DNA of 11,755 nt, taken from assembly GCA_001830645.1 (NCBI GenBank), contig MIBM01000101.1:1-11755 (forward strand). Reading direction: 5' to 3'. Below are positions 1 to 6,904 of the stretch, in pieces. The stretch is from Spirochaetes bacterium RIFOXYC1_FULL_54_7. GTDB lineage: Bacteria; Spirochaetota; Spirochaetia; Treponematales; UBA12059. The notes below the pieces were generated by a model, which ran no database searches, was not told the DNA's origin, and saw nothing but the letters and a program-made list of their open reading frames with translations. The stretch's first letter is position 1; every line of letters starts with the position of its first letter. Both the position numbers and the translations under genes were made by a program.

Positions 1-121
1 TAGTAGGTGAAGCCCTGATTGGAATAATCATAGGCTTCTTCCTGTCCACTGTCTTTGCTGCCTTTACAACAGCTGGCCAGGAAGAAGCCTATGATTATTC
101 CAATCAGGGCTTCACCTACTA
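1..121. repeat. Perfect inverted repeat at window edge (fliR foldback)
   Basis: Bases 1-44 are the exact reverse complement of 78-121, with a 33-base spacer (45-77). Both arms lie within fliR coding sequence. The minus strand reads normal FliR down to base 78. The plus strand from base 3 reads the same FliR residues and then carries on through the spacer with a sensible FliR continuation (STVFAAFTTAGQ). The gene therefore switches strand here. The arm begins at base 1, so it may be longer outside the window. The likely cause is a foldback (snap-back) amplification chimera or a hairpin misassembly at a contig end. A natural inverted duplication that breaks fliR is possible but less likely, because FliR is required for flagellar export and the rest of the operon is intact. 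Confidence 0.95.
3..80 (+). pseudogene. fliR: Inverted fragment of fliR continuing the gene past the foldback
   Basis: Reading frame 3-80 on the plus strand gives 26 residues. The first 14 (VGEALIGIIIGFFL) duplicate residues 73-86 of the minus-strand fliR. The next 12 (STVFAAFTTAGQ) do not occur on the minus strand, but they match what FliR proteins have at this point: a transmembrane helix ending in an alanine-glycine-glutamine step. After base 80 the frame reads into the antisense of fliR and loses any resemblance. This piece most likely carries the true sequence that should follow base 78 of the minus-strand gene, placed in the wrong orientation. It is a sequence fragment rather than a working gene. 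Confidence 0.8.
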
Positions 122-335
122 TGGCTCCGAAATACCCTATGGCATCACCTGGCATGGGATAACCTGCTTCGAGAACCCAGGGGTATACGGCCACGGCTGC
201 AAAGCCAGCAAGACCAATTTTGGCTATTTGCGGGCTGCCTTCCCCTGACAGGAGAGGGGCTGTCTCGATCATGGCCAGAACCCGTACAGCGATGAGGAAC
301 AGGAGGTCGGCGTTGGCAACCATTTCGTTCAGCAC
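78..335 (-). CDS. fliR: Flagellar export gate protein FliR, N-terminal part only
   Basis: FliR is a polytopic inner-membrane subunit of the FliPQR export gate of the flagellar type III apparatus. The 86 reliable residues begin MLNEMVANADLLFLIAVRVL and contain the typical first helix, a PLLSGEG step in place of the usual PLL/PLF turn, and the conserved GEALIG segment that opens a later helix. Full-length FliR is about 260 residues, so roughly two thirds is missing. The chosen start is GTG at 333-335, with GGGGGA just upstream. The in-frame ATG at 321-323 is an alternative but sits far from that site. The gene begins 16 bases after the fliQ stop codon, as expected in the operon. Below base 78 the frame stays open to the window edge, but this part is the antisense arm of the foldback and should not be counted as FliR. 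Confidence 0.88.
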
Positions 336-351
336 ACGATCCCCCGATCCA

Positions 352-621
352 TTATCCCGCCATTCCCGGAATCAGGGAGAACAAGTCTTTGGTATACTCA
401 CCCAAGGTTGCAAACATCCAACCCGCAAGCAGAGCCAGAGCCAGCATTATGGCAGCGATCTTGGGCACAAAGGTCAGGGTCTGTTCCTGGATGCTCGTTG
501 TAGCCTGCAGAATGGCGATGACCAGACCTACTACCAGAGCAATGATAAGGATAGGCCCTGCCAGAATGAGTATCTGGAATATGGCAGAAGCCATGATGCC
601 CGAAACATCACCTATGCTCAT
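352..621 (-). CDS. fliQ: Flagellar export gate protein FliQ
   Basis: FliQ is a small two-helix subunit of the FliPQR export gate in the inner membrane. The product is 89 residues, the normal length for the family. Helix one spans about residues 13-38 and helix two about 51-73. Between them is the family signature, an AILQATTSIQEQTLTFVPKI-type stretch around residues 36-55. The ATG at 619-621 overlaps the fliP stop codon as ATGA, so translation is probably coupled to fliP, and AGGA lies seven bases upstream. It is followed closely by fliR. Confidence 0.97.
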   Translation of the reverse strand: MSIGDVSGIMASAIFQILILAGPILIIALVVGLVIAILQATTSIQEQTLTFVPKIAAIMLALALLAGWMFATLGEYTKDLFSLIPGMAG

Positions 622-1499
622 GGCATATTCCTGAGGAAGGACTCTACCAGCTGTCTGGTCATAAGGTTCCAGCCATCAACCAAAACGAAAAGGATAAGCT
701 TGAAAGGAGTGGAAATCATGACCGGCGGCAACATGATCATACCCATGGACATGAGAATCGAGGCAACCACCATATCGATGATGATGAAGGGTATGAAAAG
801 CAATATACCTATCTTGAATGCTATAGTCAGTTCATTGAGTATGAAGGATGGAATGAGTATGTAGGTTGGCACATCTGCCAGGGTCTCAGGTTTTGGCAGA
901 CCGCGCATGGTCATGAAAAGACGGATGTTCTCCGGGTTCGAACGCATCTGGGAGTACATGAAGAGCCTCAATGGCCGCTCCGCGGCCTCGTAGGCTTCCT
1001 GTATGCTTATCTCGCCTTCCGACATGGGACGCAGGGAATTGTCGTAGATCTCGTTAAAGGTTGGCCACATTATGAATATGGTAAGAAAAAAGGCTATGCC
1101 TAGAAGTACCTGATTGGGTGGCACCTGCTGCAGGGACAAAGCCCGCTTAACGAAATCCAGGACTATGGAAACCCGCAGGAAACTGGTCATCAGTATGATT
1201 ATGCTCGGAGCCAGGGACAAGACCGTAAGGATCAGAAGAAGCTGAAGGCTGAAGGCCACATCCTGGCCAGTCTCGGGTTGACGTACTGAAATGTCCAGGA
1301 AGGGTATGACAGGGAGATTCTGCGGGGTGGCACTCGTTGCCGATACGGCGCCACCAGGGAAATTACCAGCACCTTGTCGGGCATTGGGAATCGGGATATT
1401 CCGGGCACTATCGGCTGGAGAAGGGAAAAGATCGGTGGCCTGGGCATACATTGCAGTGGAGAGGAGAGAAAAAAGCAATAACAGCAACAATTTTCGCAT
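618..1499 (-). CDS. fliP: Flagellar export gate protein FliP
   Basis: FliP forms the core of the export gate with FliQ and FliR and is inserted in the inner membrane. From the ATG at 1497-1499 the product is 293 residues. It opens with a signal peptide (MRKLLLLLLFSLLSTAMYA, cleavage likely near residue 19). A serine-, proline- and alanine-rich periplasmic stretch of about 50 residues follows, then the conserved FliP core with the signatures SFLRVSIVLDFVKRAL and LQQVPPNQVLLG. Later helices include ILIPSFILNELTIAFKIG and a C-terminal one ending VDGWNLM. This start is preferred over an upstream in-frame start at 1535 because GGGAGGG lies just before it and the signal peptide begins there. The product is somewhat longer than the roughly 245 residues of enteric FliP because of the N-terminal stretch. 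It overlaps fliQ by four bases. Confidence 0.96.
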   Translation of the reverse strand: MRKLLLLLLFSLLSTAMYAQATDLFPSPADSARNIPIPNARQGAGNFPGGAVSATSATPQNLPVIPFLDISVRQPETGQDVAFSLQLLLILTVLSLAPSIIILMTSFLRVSIVLDFVKRALSLQQVPPNQVLLGIAFFLTIFIMWPTFNEIYDNSLRPMSEGEISIQEAYEAAERPLRLFMYSQMRSNPENIRLFMTMRGLPKPETLADVPTYILIPSFILNELTIAFKIGILLFIPFIIIDMVVASILMSMGMIMLPPVMISTPFKLILFVLVDGWNLMTRQLVESFLRNMP

Positions 1500-1504
1500 T
1501 TTCC

Positions 1505-1548
1505 CTCCCGGGAGCCTGAAGCCGACCAGCGCCACTCAGCCAGAGTGG
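1505..1548 (-). promoter_or_regulatory. Hairpin and palindrome in the fliO-fliP gap
   Basis: On the transcribed strand CCACTC-TGGCT-GAGTGG (1532-1548) forms a perfect six-base-pair, GC-rich stem with a five-base loop between the fliO stop codon and the fliP start. Just downstream, CTCCCGGGAG (1505-1514) is a ten-base palindrome that overlaps the fliP ribosome-binding site GGGAGGG. No run of T residues follows the hairpin, so it does not look like a rho-independent terminator. It could affect RNA stability or access to the fliP ribosome-binding site, or have no function. Confidence 0.4.
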
Positions 1549-1557
1549 TCAAGGGTA

Positions 1558-2148
1558 TCACATCTTTTTAAGTCGATCCCGCTGCTTGACCAGAAAATCA
1601 ACACTGCCCGAAACCCCACCACCCGTTCTAGAGCCTTTGGTGAGTAAACGCTTGAGGGATGCAACAAAGTCTTCCCGGGCGATTCCAGGCGAAGCGGCCA
1701 CCCTTAGGGTCAAGGCATCGATCAATTCCCTGTCTTCTATCTCCGAAACCACTGAAACAGCCGCATCGGCCGAAGCGAGCAACCAGGCCCGTTCGCCAAC
1801 CGAGACTACATGAAGTGTTTTACCCGCAGCCAGGGGCGAACTTGCGAGAACCTTGATGTAGACGTCTTCTTCGTTACGCGGTCTGGAGGATCGTTTGATC
1901 AAAGCATAAAGCCCGTAGATTGCAGCAATCACGAAGGCCAGAACAATGATCATGCGCAGGATATAAGGGAATAGCGATGTAGAAGGAGCCTGGATTTCCT
2001 CCTCAGCGGCTTCAGCCAGCACAAGCGTTGTTTCATCTATGGGGAGCAGCGGCTGATTGTCTACCGGATCCGCTTGCTGGGCACCAAGCCCTGAAAACGC
2101 AAAAAGGCAGAACACCACCGCATATAGAAAGCGTGTGAGCTTATTCAA
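1558..2148 (-). CDS. fliO: Flagellar biosynthesis protein FliO (FliZ of spirochaetes)
   Basis: FliO helps FliP assemble into the export gate in the inner membrane. The 196-residue product has an N-terminal signal-like helix (about residues 6-23, ending FSGLGAQ), an acidic linker with EAAEEEIQAP, and one strong transmembrane helix at about 62-85 followed by the basic IKRSSRPR. A cytoplasmic domain follows with the FliO-type pattern of a hydrophobic strand, a glycine-lysine turn (SPLAAGKTLHVVSVGERAWL) and repeated short strands. The start is a TTG codon at 2146-2148 with GGAGGGG three bases upstream; no ATG fits better. The gene lies directly before fliP, and in Borrelia and Treponema this position is annotated fliZ. 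A promoter-like sequence lies immediately upstream. Confidence 0.88.
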   Translation of the reverse strand: MNKLTRFLYAVVFCLFAFSGLGAQQADPVDNQPLLPIDETTLVLAEAAEEEIQAPSTSLFPYILRMIIVLAFVIAAIYGLYALIKRSSRPRNEEDVYIKVLASSPLAAGKTLHVVSVGERAWLLASADAAVSVVSEIEDRELIDALTLRVAASPGIAREDFVASLKRLLTKGSRTGGGVSGSVDFLVKQRDRLKKM

Positions 2149-2165
2149 TTTCCCCTCCGGGGAAC

Positions 2166-2194
2166 ATTGTACCCCAGAGCTTACGAAATGGCAA
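2166..2194 (-). promoter_or_regulatory. Sigma-70-like promoter in front of fliO
   Basis: On the minus strand TTGCCA (2189-2194) and TACAAT (2166-2171) are separated by exactly 17 bases. Each hexamer matches five of six positions of the sigma-70 consensus. The expected transcription start would be near base 2159, leaving an untranslated leader of about a dozen bases that contains the ribosome-binding site GGAGGGG and the TTG start of fliO. The leader includes CCCCGGAGGGG, which could pair over a tiny loop. This sits in a 104-base gap inside an otherwise tight operon and could give separate expression of fliOPQR. The call rests on sequence match only. Confidence 0.5.
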
Positions 2195-2252
2195 CAAGTC
2201 TATAGTGAATAAAGAATAGGAAGCATCAGGCAGGCGCAGGAAACGTTGCGGA

Positions 2253-3431
2253 TCAGCTCATTTCGGCCATGCGTTCCATTGGAGATACTATCTCGGTAAC
2301 ACGGACACCGAAGTTTTCATCAATCACCACCACCTCGCCTTTGGCGATCAATTTATGATTGACCAGAATGTCCACAGGCTCACCTGCAAGTTTGTCGAGT
2401 TCGATGATGGTTCCTTCACCTATACCAAGAATATCCTTGATCAGTTTCTTGGTACGGCCGAGCTCTACAGTGAGCTCCATATAGACATCCATGATCAGAC
2501 CAATGTTGCCACTCTCAGAGGAGTGCTGGCTCATACCAAGATTGGCGAATTGCACTGGCTGTACATTTGGCTGCGACATCCCTATGACTGGCGACTGATA
2601 TGGCATGCCTTGTCCCATTCCCATCATCTGCTGGGGATAGCCCATTTGTTGCTGACCGGAACCCATATTCTGCATGCCCCCCATGGGTGGAAAATTACCG
2701 CCCATATTCATGGAACCACCCATGGAACCCTGATTTCCTTGCTGCTGCATACCCATGCCCGCCTGGGACTGCCCTCCCGAAGCTGCGACTATGTCTTTGA
2801 CAAAAGTCTGGGAGTATATTTCCCACATTTTGTAAGGCGATCCGTCAAGATTGAAGGAATATGAAACCCGTACGAAATTCCCGGCCGGGAACCGTGCTAT
2901 GGCCTTTGGACCGAAAGCCCCATCGGCAACGGAAGATTGTATGGAACGGTTTCCCGTCCGTTCAGTGAAGGTATTGATCGCCGAACCTGTCATGCTTGAA
3001 ACACTTTCCGAAACGACAGAAATGGCCATATCATCCAATTCCGAAAGGGATTCATCCTGGTTGCTCAGAGCAGCGATGCGTATGGAAACATCCTGGGGCA
3101 ACAGGAACAAGTGGTCGCCAGGTATCCCTCCGGTCATGTCCACCTTGATAGCAAGAACTTCCTCCGGCATTGACGGCAACATCCCGTCACGGTCGGTTTC
3201 GTCCACCTGGGGTGGAGAGAAGCTTACATCCTTGCCAGTCATCATGGACAGGGTCTGACCGTGGGTATCACCGAGCTCTTCCATCATGGCCTTGAAAGCC
3301 TTCAGCTCGTTGGGCGACAAGCCACCACCGCCACCTTGACGAGGCGACGGAGCACTGGCGCTACCCATACTTGGATCCAGTCCAGCAAGCAGGGAATCAA
3401 TCTCGTCTTGTGAGAGTGCGCCGTCACTCAT
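2253..3431 (-). CDS. fliY: Flagellar motor switch protein FliY (long FliN-type)
   Basis: This is the C-ring switch protein that takes the place of FliN. The 392-residue product has three parts. An N-terminal peptide, ALSQDEIDSLLAGL (residues 5-18), resembles the CheY-P-binding peptide of FliM. A CheC/FliY-like middle domain spans about 40-215. A C-terminal SpoA (FliN) domain spans about 312-386, with VELGRTKKLIKDIL and LDKLAGEPVDILVN. Between the last two lies a Met/Gly/Gln-rich linker of about 80 residues (219-300). The ATG at 3429-3431 is chosen because GGTGAGG precedes it and the EIDxLL peptide begins right after it; a GTG at 3441-3443 would add only four residues. It overlaps the fliM stop region by eight bases. 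In the middle domain the Glu and Asn expected in CheC phosphatase motifs are not obvious. Confidence 0.94.
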   Translation of the reverse strand: MSDGALSQDEIDSLLAGLDPSMGSASAPSPRQGGGGGLSPNELKAFKAMMEELGDTHGQTLSMMTGKDVSFSPPQVDETDRDGMLPSMPEEVLAIKVDMTGGIPGDHLFLLPQDVSIRIAALSNQDESLSELDDMAISVVSESVSSMTGSAINTFTERTGNRSIQSSVADGAFGPKAIARFPAGNFVRVSYSFNLDGSPYKMWEIYSQTFVKDIVAASGGQSQAGMGMQQQGNQGSMGGSMNMGGNFPPMGGMQNMGSGQQQMGYPQQMMGMGQGMPYQSPVIGMSQPNVQPVQFANLGMSQHSSESGNIGLIMDVYMELTVELGRTKKLIKDILGIGEGTIIELDKLAGEPVDILVNHKLIAKGEVVVIDENFGVRVTEIVSPMERMAEMS

Positions 3432-4458
3432 AACTATCCTCACCTTCCACAGCCAGTTCTTCGTATTCTTCCTGGCCCATTTCTTCCAGTTTCTTGGTAA
3501 TCTGCACGGCCATTTTCCTGCCTATGACACCCGGCCGGCAGAGGAACTTCTTCTTGTTGCCTACATTGAGCACCATGGGATCATCCACCTTCACGTTGTA
3601 GAGGCGGATTATGTCATTGACCATGAGATTAAGGACATCCCTGACGGTAACCTGTATGCGTCCGATTTCGGCAATCACCGGTACGTCGATGGTGGATAGC
3701 TTTTCCTTCAGGATATTCAGATTCTCGGTTGTGGCACCACGCCGAACCGATGAATACCAGTACTGTGCCGAGAGCTTTGAAATAATGGGCTCGATGGTAA
3801 GATAAGGGATGCAGAGGTTCATCATTCCTTCGACATCACCGATCTTGGTCTCCAGGGTGACCAGTACCACCATTTCGGTAGGAGGTACTATTTGGGCAAA
3901 CTGGGGATTGACCTCAATTTGAGACAACCGTGGCCTTAGGTCGATGACCTGTGTCCAGGCCTCCCGGAGGTTGCCAAGGATCTTGACTATGATGCCTTCC
4001 ATGACCGAATGCTCGATATCCGTAAGCTCACGGGTCAGCTTGGAGCCTTCCCCCGCGCCACCAAACAGACGGTCTATTATGGTGAAAGTCACTGCAGGAT
4101 CTATTTCAAGAATGATCTGACCTTTAAGGGGATCCATGCTGACCACAGCCAAGGTGGTGGTGGCTGGAATGGATCTGATAAATTCTTCGTAGGTAAGCTG
4201 GTCAACAGAGGCTACGTGCACATTGACCAGGATCCGCAAGGACGCCGACAGACTGGTGGTGGTCAGACGTGCAAACGTCTCGTGCATGTTCTGCACCGTT
4301 CGCATCTGTTCCTTGGAGAACTTGTCAGGCCGGCGGAAGTCATAGATCTTGATCTTACGCGAGTCAGTGGAGGACTGGACAGTCTCCAGGGAGGTATCCC
4401 CTGCGTTTATGGCGGTGAGGAGCTGATCTATTTCGTCCTGGGACAGGACTTCGGTCAT
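3424..4458 (-). CDS. fliM: Flagellar motor switch protein FliM
   Basis: FliM is a C-ring component that binds phosphorylated CheY and sets the direction of motor rotation through FliG. The 344-residue product is normal in length. It begins with the CheY-binding peptide LSQDEIDQLL (residues 5-14). The conserved middle domain follows, with IYDFRRPDKFSKEQ (38-51), YEEFIRSIP (90-98) and the FliG-contacting loop LFGGAGEGSKLT (131-142). A C-terminal SpoA domain (about 255-330) ends with GRKMAVQITKKL. The ATG at 4456-4458 has GGAG seven bases upstream. The gene starts 121 bases after the fliL stop codon and its end overlaps fliY, which suggests coupled production of the two switch proteins. Confidence 0.97.
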   Translation of the reverse strand: MTEVLSQDEIDQLLTAINAGDTSLETVQSSTDSRKIKIYDFRRPDKFSKEQMRTVQNMHETFARLTTTSLSASLRILVNVHVASVDQLTYEEFIRSIPATTTLAVVSMDPLKGQIILEIDPAVTFTIIDRLFGGAGEGSKLTRELTDIEHSVMEGIIVKILGNLREAWTQVIDLRPRLSQIEVNPQFAQIVPPTEMVVLVTLETKIGDVEGMMNLCIPYLTIEPIISKLSAQYWYSSVRRGATTENLNILKEKLSTIDVPVIAEIGRIQVTVRDVLNLMVNDIIRLYNVKVDDPMVLNVGNKKKFLCRPGVIGRKMAVQITKKLEEMGQEEYEELAVEGEDSYE

Positions 4459-4579
4459 AATGGTTCTCCGCCCGGTATCCTGCAGGCCGCTATCTGATTG
4501 TGCAACCGGCCTTTACTGGTCAATAATGGCATACAAACGAGCTTTCCGCAACGGTTTACGAAAAAGCCGACCCCGGTTT

Positions 4580-5131
4580 CTACATCTGGTTACGCTTGAA
4601 ATCCTGGAAATAAACATCCTTGATAGCCGGTTTGGTAAGCATCCGGTTTAGGGTTTCGCGTAGTTCTTCCTTGAGGATTGCCTCTTGTTCAGGCATCAAT
4701 TGGGCAATGCGCTTTGTGCTGAAGAAGTTACGCAATGCATCCTGTAGCTGATACCGCCTCGCGGTAAGTTCGGTCTGGATGGTCTTGTCCGCTTCATCAT
4801 ACGCCAGATTGACCTTGACAATGATGGACCAAGGTTCACGGTCAGTGGTATTGGTACTGATCTGGTCAATATTGGTATATGTGGCATAGATCGGCGTAGC
4901 CCGCTGGAAGTCCTCTGATGTAGGAATTGCTGTCAGGGGCTTGGTCTGCGCATTGAGGATGCTGACCGTCACCACCACGATGACCACTATGAAGATAACC
5001 GCGCCGAGGCCGATAGCTATCCATTTAAGCAGGCCAAGTATGGCCTTGGCTCCGCCTCTGCCTTTCTTCGGCTTGTCTACTGGCTCGGTGGCTTCATTGA
5101 AATCCGGCCCGCCATCATTGAAATCTCCCAT
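4580..5131 (-). CDS. fliL: Flagellar basal-body-associated protein FliL
   Basis: FliL is a single-pass membrane protein that surrounds or supports the MotA/MotB stator; in Borrelia it affects the orientation and stator engagement of periplasmic flagella. The 183-residue product has a short acidic then basic cytoplasmic head (residues 1-35, with PKKGRGG), one transmembrane helix (about 36-59, very valine and isoleucine rich), and a periplasmic domain. That domain has FliL-type features: a strand with WSIIVKVNLAY (101-111), a long amphipathic helix with LRNFF, and the C-terminal pattern LRETLNRML then IKDVYFQDF. The ATG at 5129-5131 has GGGAGGG seven bases upstream. It follows motB by 20 bases, the usual spirochaete arrangement. 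Confidence 0.94.
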   Translation of the reverse strand: MGDFNDGGPDFNEATEPVDKPKKGRGGAKAILGLLKWIAIGLGAVIFIVVIVVVTVSILNAQTKPLTAIPTSEDFQRATPIYATYTNIDQISTNTTDREPWSIIVKVNLAYDEADKTIQTELTARRYQLQDALRNFFSTKRIAQLMPEQEAILKEELRETLNRMLTKPAIKDVYFQDFKRNQM

Positions 5132-5151
5132 ACCAGCACCCTCCCTATGGC

Positions 5152-5886
5152 CTACAGGTGGCCCTCGTCCAGAATTATCACATCTACGCGCCGGTTGTAC
5201 GCCCGCCCTTCGGGGGTGGCATTATCGGCGATGGGAACAGTATCGGCGTAGCCAGCCACCTGAAATCGGCTTTCCGGTGCTCCGAAGTCGGTCAGGAAAT
5301 GGAGTACTGTAAGCGACCTGGCAGAAGATAGCTCCCAATTTGAAAACCATTGGCCTCCGGGATCGGTTGCAGTCCTGTCAGTATGTCCCTCGATCCGGAA
5401 GGTTCGTCCTTCAAGCTCCGGAGACTTGAGTAGTTCAGCCAGGCGCACCAACATTCCCCTGGTTTCCTCGATATTGATATCCGCACTGGCAGGCCTGAAA
5501 AACGCATCCGAAGCCAGGGAGATGACCAGGCCCTTCTCGTCTGAGGTTATCCTGACCTTATTGGATTTTATCTCTGGCTGGAACAGGGAAACGGCCTTTG
5601 TCTTGGCAGTGGCAAGCAGCTTGCCTTTTTCCATGGACGGCAGTGTGGAGATACTATTGCCGAGTTCGGCCAGACGGCCCGCTGACAGGGTATTGCCGCC
5701 TGTGGTCGCACCCATGCCAATATTGTTCAGGCTGGAGATGAGCTGACTGTACTGGGTGACATCGACTTCGGTGATCTCGAACAAGGCAACGAAAAACACA
5801 AGCAACAGGGTGATCATATCGCCATAGGTTACGATCCACTCCGCGAGACCGCCTAATTCCTGCTTTTTCTTGGCTCTTCTTGCCAT
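5152..5886 (-). CDS. motB: Stator protein MotB
   Basis: MotB pairs with MotA to form the ion-driven stator and anchors it to peptidoglycan. The 244-residue product has a basic N-terminus (ARRAKKK), then one transmembrane helix with the stator signature WIVTYGDMITLLLVFF (residues 17-32). Asp23 is the expected ion-carrying residue. A plug and linker region follows (about 40-125), then an OmpA-like peptidoglycan-binding domain (about 128-240) with IEGHTD (165-170) and NRRVDV (231-236). The ATG is at 5884-5886, 12 bases after the motA stop codon. All key residues I can check are present. The sequence alone does not tell me whether the coupling ion is H+ or Na+. Confidence 0.96.
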   Translation of the reverse strand: MARRAKKKQELGGLAEWIVTYGDMITLLLVFFVALFEITEVDVTQYSQLISSLNNIGMGATTGGNTLSAGRLAELGNSISTLPSMEKGKLLATAKTKAVSLFQPEIKSNKVRITSDEKGLVISLASDAFFRPASADINIEETRGMLVRLAELLKSPELEGRTFRIEGHTDRTATDPGGQWFSNWELSSARSLTVLHFLTDFGAPESRFQVAGYADTVPIADNATPEGRAYNRRVDVIILDEGHL

Positions 5887-5898
5887 AATGATTCGGCC

Positions 5899-6681
5899 TT
5901 ATGCTGCCGGATGAAGCTCTTCTAGCTTCTTCTGGCTTTCAGGGGATAGGTATGATGCAAGCTTCATCTGGAGGATATGGGGGTTGTCCCCCTGCTGTAT
6001 GGAAAGAACCCCTTCGAGCACCATCTCCCACACCTTGGTTTCCGCGGCATCCTGGGAAGCCAGTTTTCCCATCAGAGGCATGATCAGGAAGTTGGCCATC
6101 ATGGCACCATAGTATGTGGTGATGAGGGCCACAGCCATATTCGGCCCGATCCGGCTCTTGTCTTCCAGGTTCTTCATCATGGCTATGAGACCCTGAACGG
6201 TACCAAGCATGCCCATGCCTGGTGCCAGTTTGGCCCATTGATCGAGCATCTTCAGCCAGCGTCCATGGCGGTCGTTCATCTGGTTCAGCTCTGTCTCCAG
6301 AATGGTCCTGATGACTTCAGGATCCACCGAGTCTACGACCATTCGAAGCCCACGTTTCATGAAATCGCTGTCAACACCCTCTATCTCCTCTTCAAGGGAG
6401 AGGATGCCTTCTCGCCTGGCCCGTTCGGACAGTGAAAGCAAGGTCTCTGCGACTTTCATCTCACCAAAATCCGGAACTTTGAAAGTCTTCCCGAGGATCT
6501 TGAAGATGGCAATCATTTCCTTGATGCTGTAGTTCATCATGAGGGCAAAAAAAGATCCACCTATGGTCATCAGGGCGGATGCGGGATCGAGGTAGGTAAA
6601 TACATCACCACCGGAAGCATACATCGACAGGATGATACAAGAGAATCCGGCGACAAGTCCGATAAAGGTAGCTAAATCCAT
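5899..6681 (-). CDS. motA: Stator protein MotA
   Basis: MotA is the four-helix stator subunit that turns ion flow through MotA/MotB into torque on FliG. The 260-residue product has two N-terminal helices (about 1-21 and 32-52). A large cytoplasmic loop contains the charged segment RARREGILSLEEEI (87-100), where the torque-generating Arg and Glu lie. Two C-terminal helices follow, beginning with APGMGMLGTVQGLIAMM (153-169) and at about 180-205. Pro154 corresponds to the conserved proline near the ion path. The ATG at 6679-6681 has GAGGAG eight bases upstream. The gene starts five bases after the flbD stop codon and is followed by motB after 12 bases. Confidence 0.97.
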   Translation of the reverse strand: MDLATFIGLVAGFSCIILSMYASGGDVFTYLDPASALMTIGGSFFALMMNYSIKEMIAIFKILGKTFKVPDFGEMKVAETLLSLSERARREGILSLEEEIEGVDSDFMKRGLRMVVDSVDPEVIRTILETELNQMNDRHGRWLKMLDQWAKLAPGMGMLGTVQGLIAMMKNLEDKSRIGPNMAVALITTYYGAMMANFLIMPLMGKLASQDAAETKVWEMVLEGVLSIQQGDNPHILQMKLASYLSPESQKKLEELHPAA

Positions 6682-6686
6682 GCAGA

Positions 6687-6884
6687 CTACTCCTCGTTCT
6701 TGAACGCGCCGATCAGACGGCGATATTCCAGGATCCTGTCCTGTACTTCCGCAACACTTTCGCGTACCAGGATATGTTTGCCAGATAGCATCACTATGCT
6801 GGTATCCGGCGTTTTTTCAATATACTCTATCTGATGTGGATTGAGCCAGAAGATGGTACCCGACAACCTGCTTAATTCAATCAT
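6687..6884 (-). CDS. flbD: Small flagellar protein FlbD (SwrD family)
   Basis: This 65-residue protein belongs to the FlbD/SwrD family found between flgE and motA in spirochaetes, Firmicutes and others. In Bacillus subtilis SwrD increases flagellar power, probably through the stator. Recognisable features are the start MIELSRLSG, the LNPHQIEYIEKTPDT segment (residues 15-29), and VMLSGKHILVRESV (31-44), which matches the family's strand-glycine-strand then VxES pattern. It has no signal peptide or membrane helix, so it is probably cytoplasmic. The ATG at 6882-6884 has AAAGGA nine bases upstream. It is unrelated to the Caulobacter transcription factor also named FlbD. Confidence 0.93.
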   Translation of the reverse strand: MIELSRLSGTIFWLNPHQIEYIEKTPDTSIVMLSGKHILVRESVAEVQDRILEYRRLIGAFKNEE

Positions 6885-6904
6885 CGGCTACCGTCCTTTC
6901 ATCC

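Noticed and set aside
1..121. The inverted repeat as a transposon end, attachment site or invertible promoter switch
   Set aside because: Both arms are ordinary fliR coding sequence in the correct frame. There is no transposase or recombinase and no target duplication, and the spacer is itself fliR.
220..864. A 214-residue open frame on the plus strand opposite fliR, fliQ and fliP
   Set aside because: It crosses three conserved minus-strand genes and both of their junctions, and its translation has no recognisable domain.
1532..1548. The fliO-fliP hairpin as a transcription terminator
   Set aside because: The stem is only six base pairs and no T-run follows. A stop here would also cut fliPQR off from the rest of the operon.
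2355..2864. A 169-residue plus-strand frame opposite fliY, rich in His and Leu
   Set aside because: It is the complement of the Met/Gln/Gly-rich linker and SpoA domain; the composition comes from that repeat-like coding sequence.
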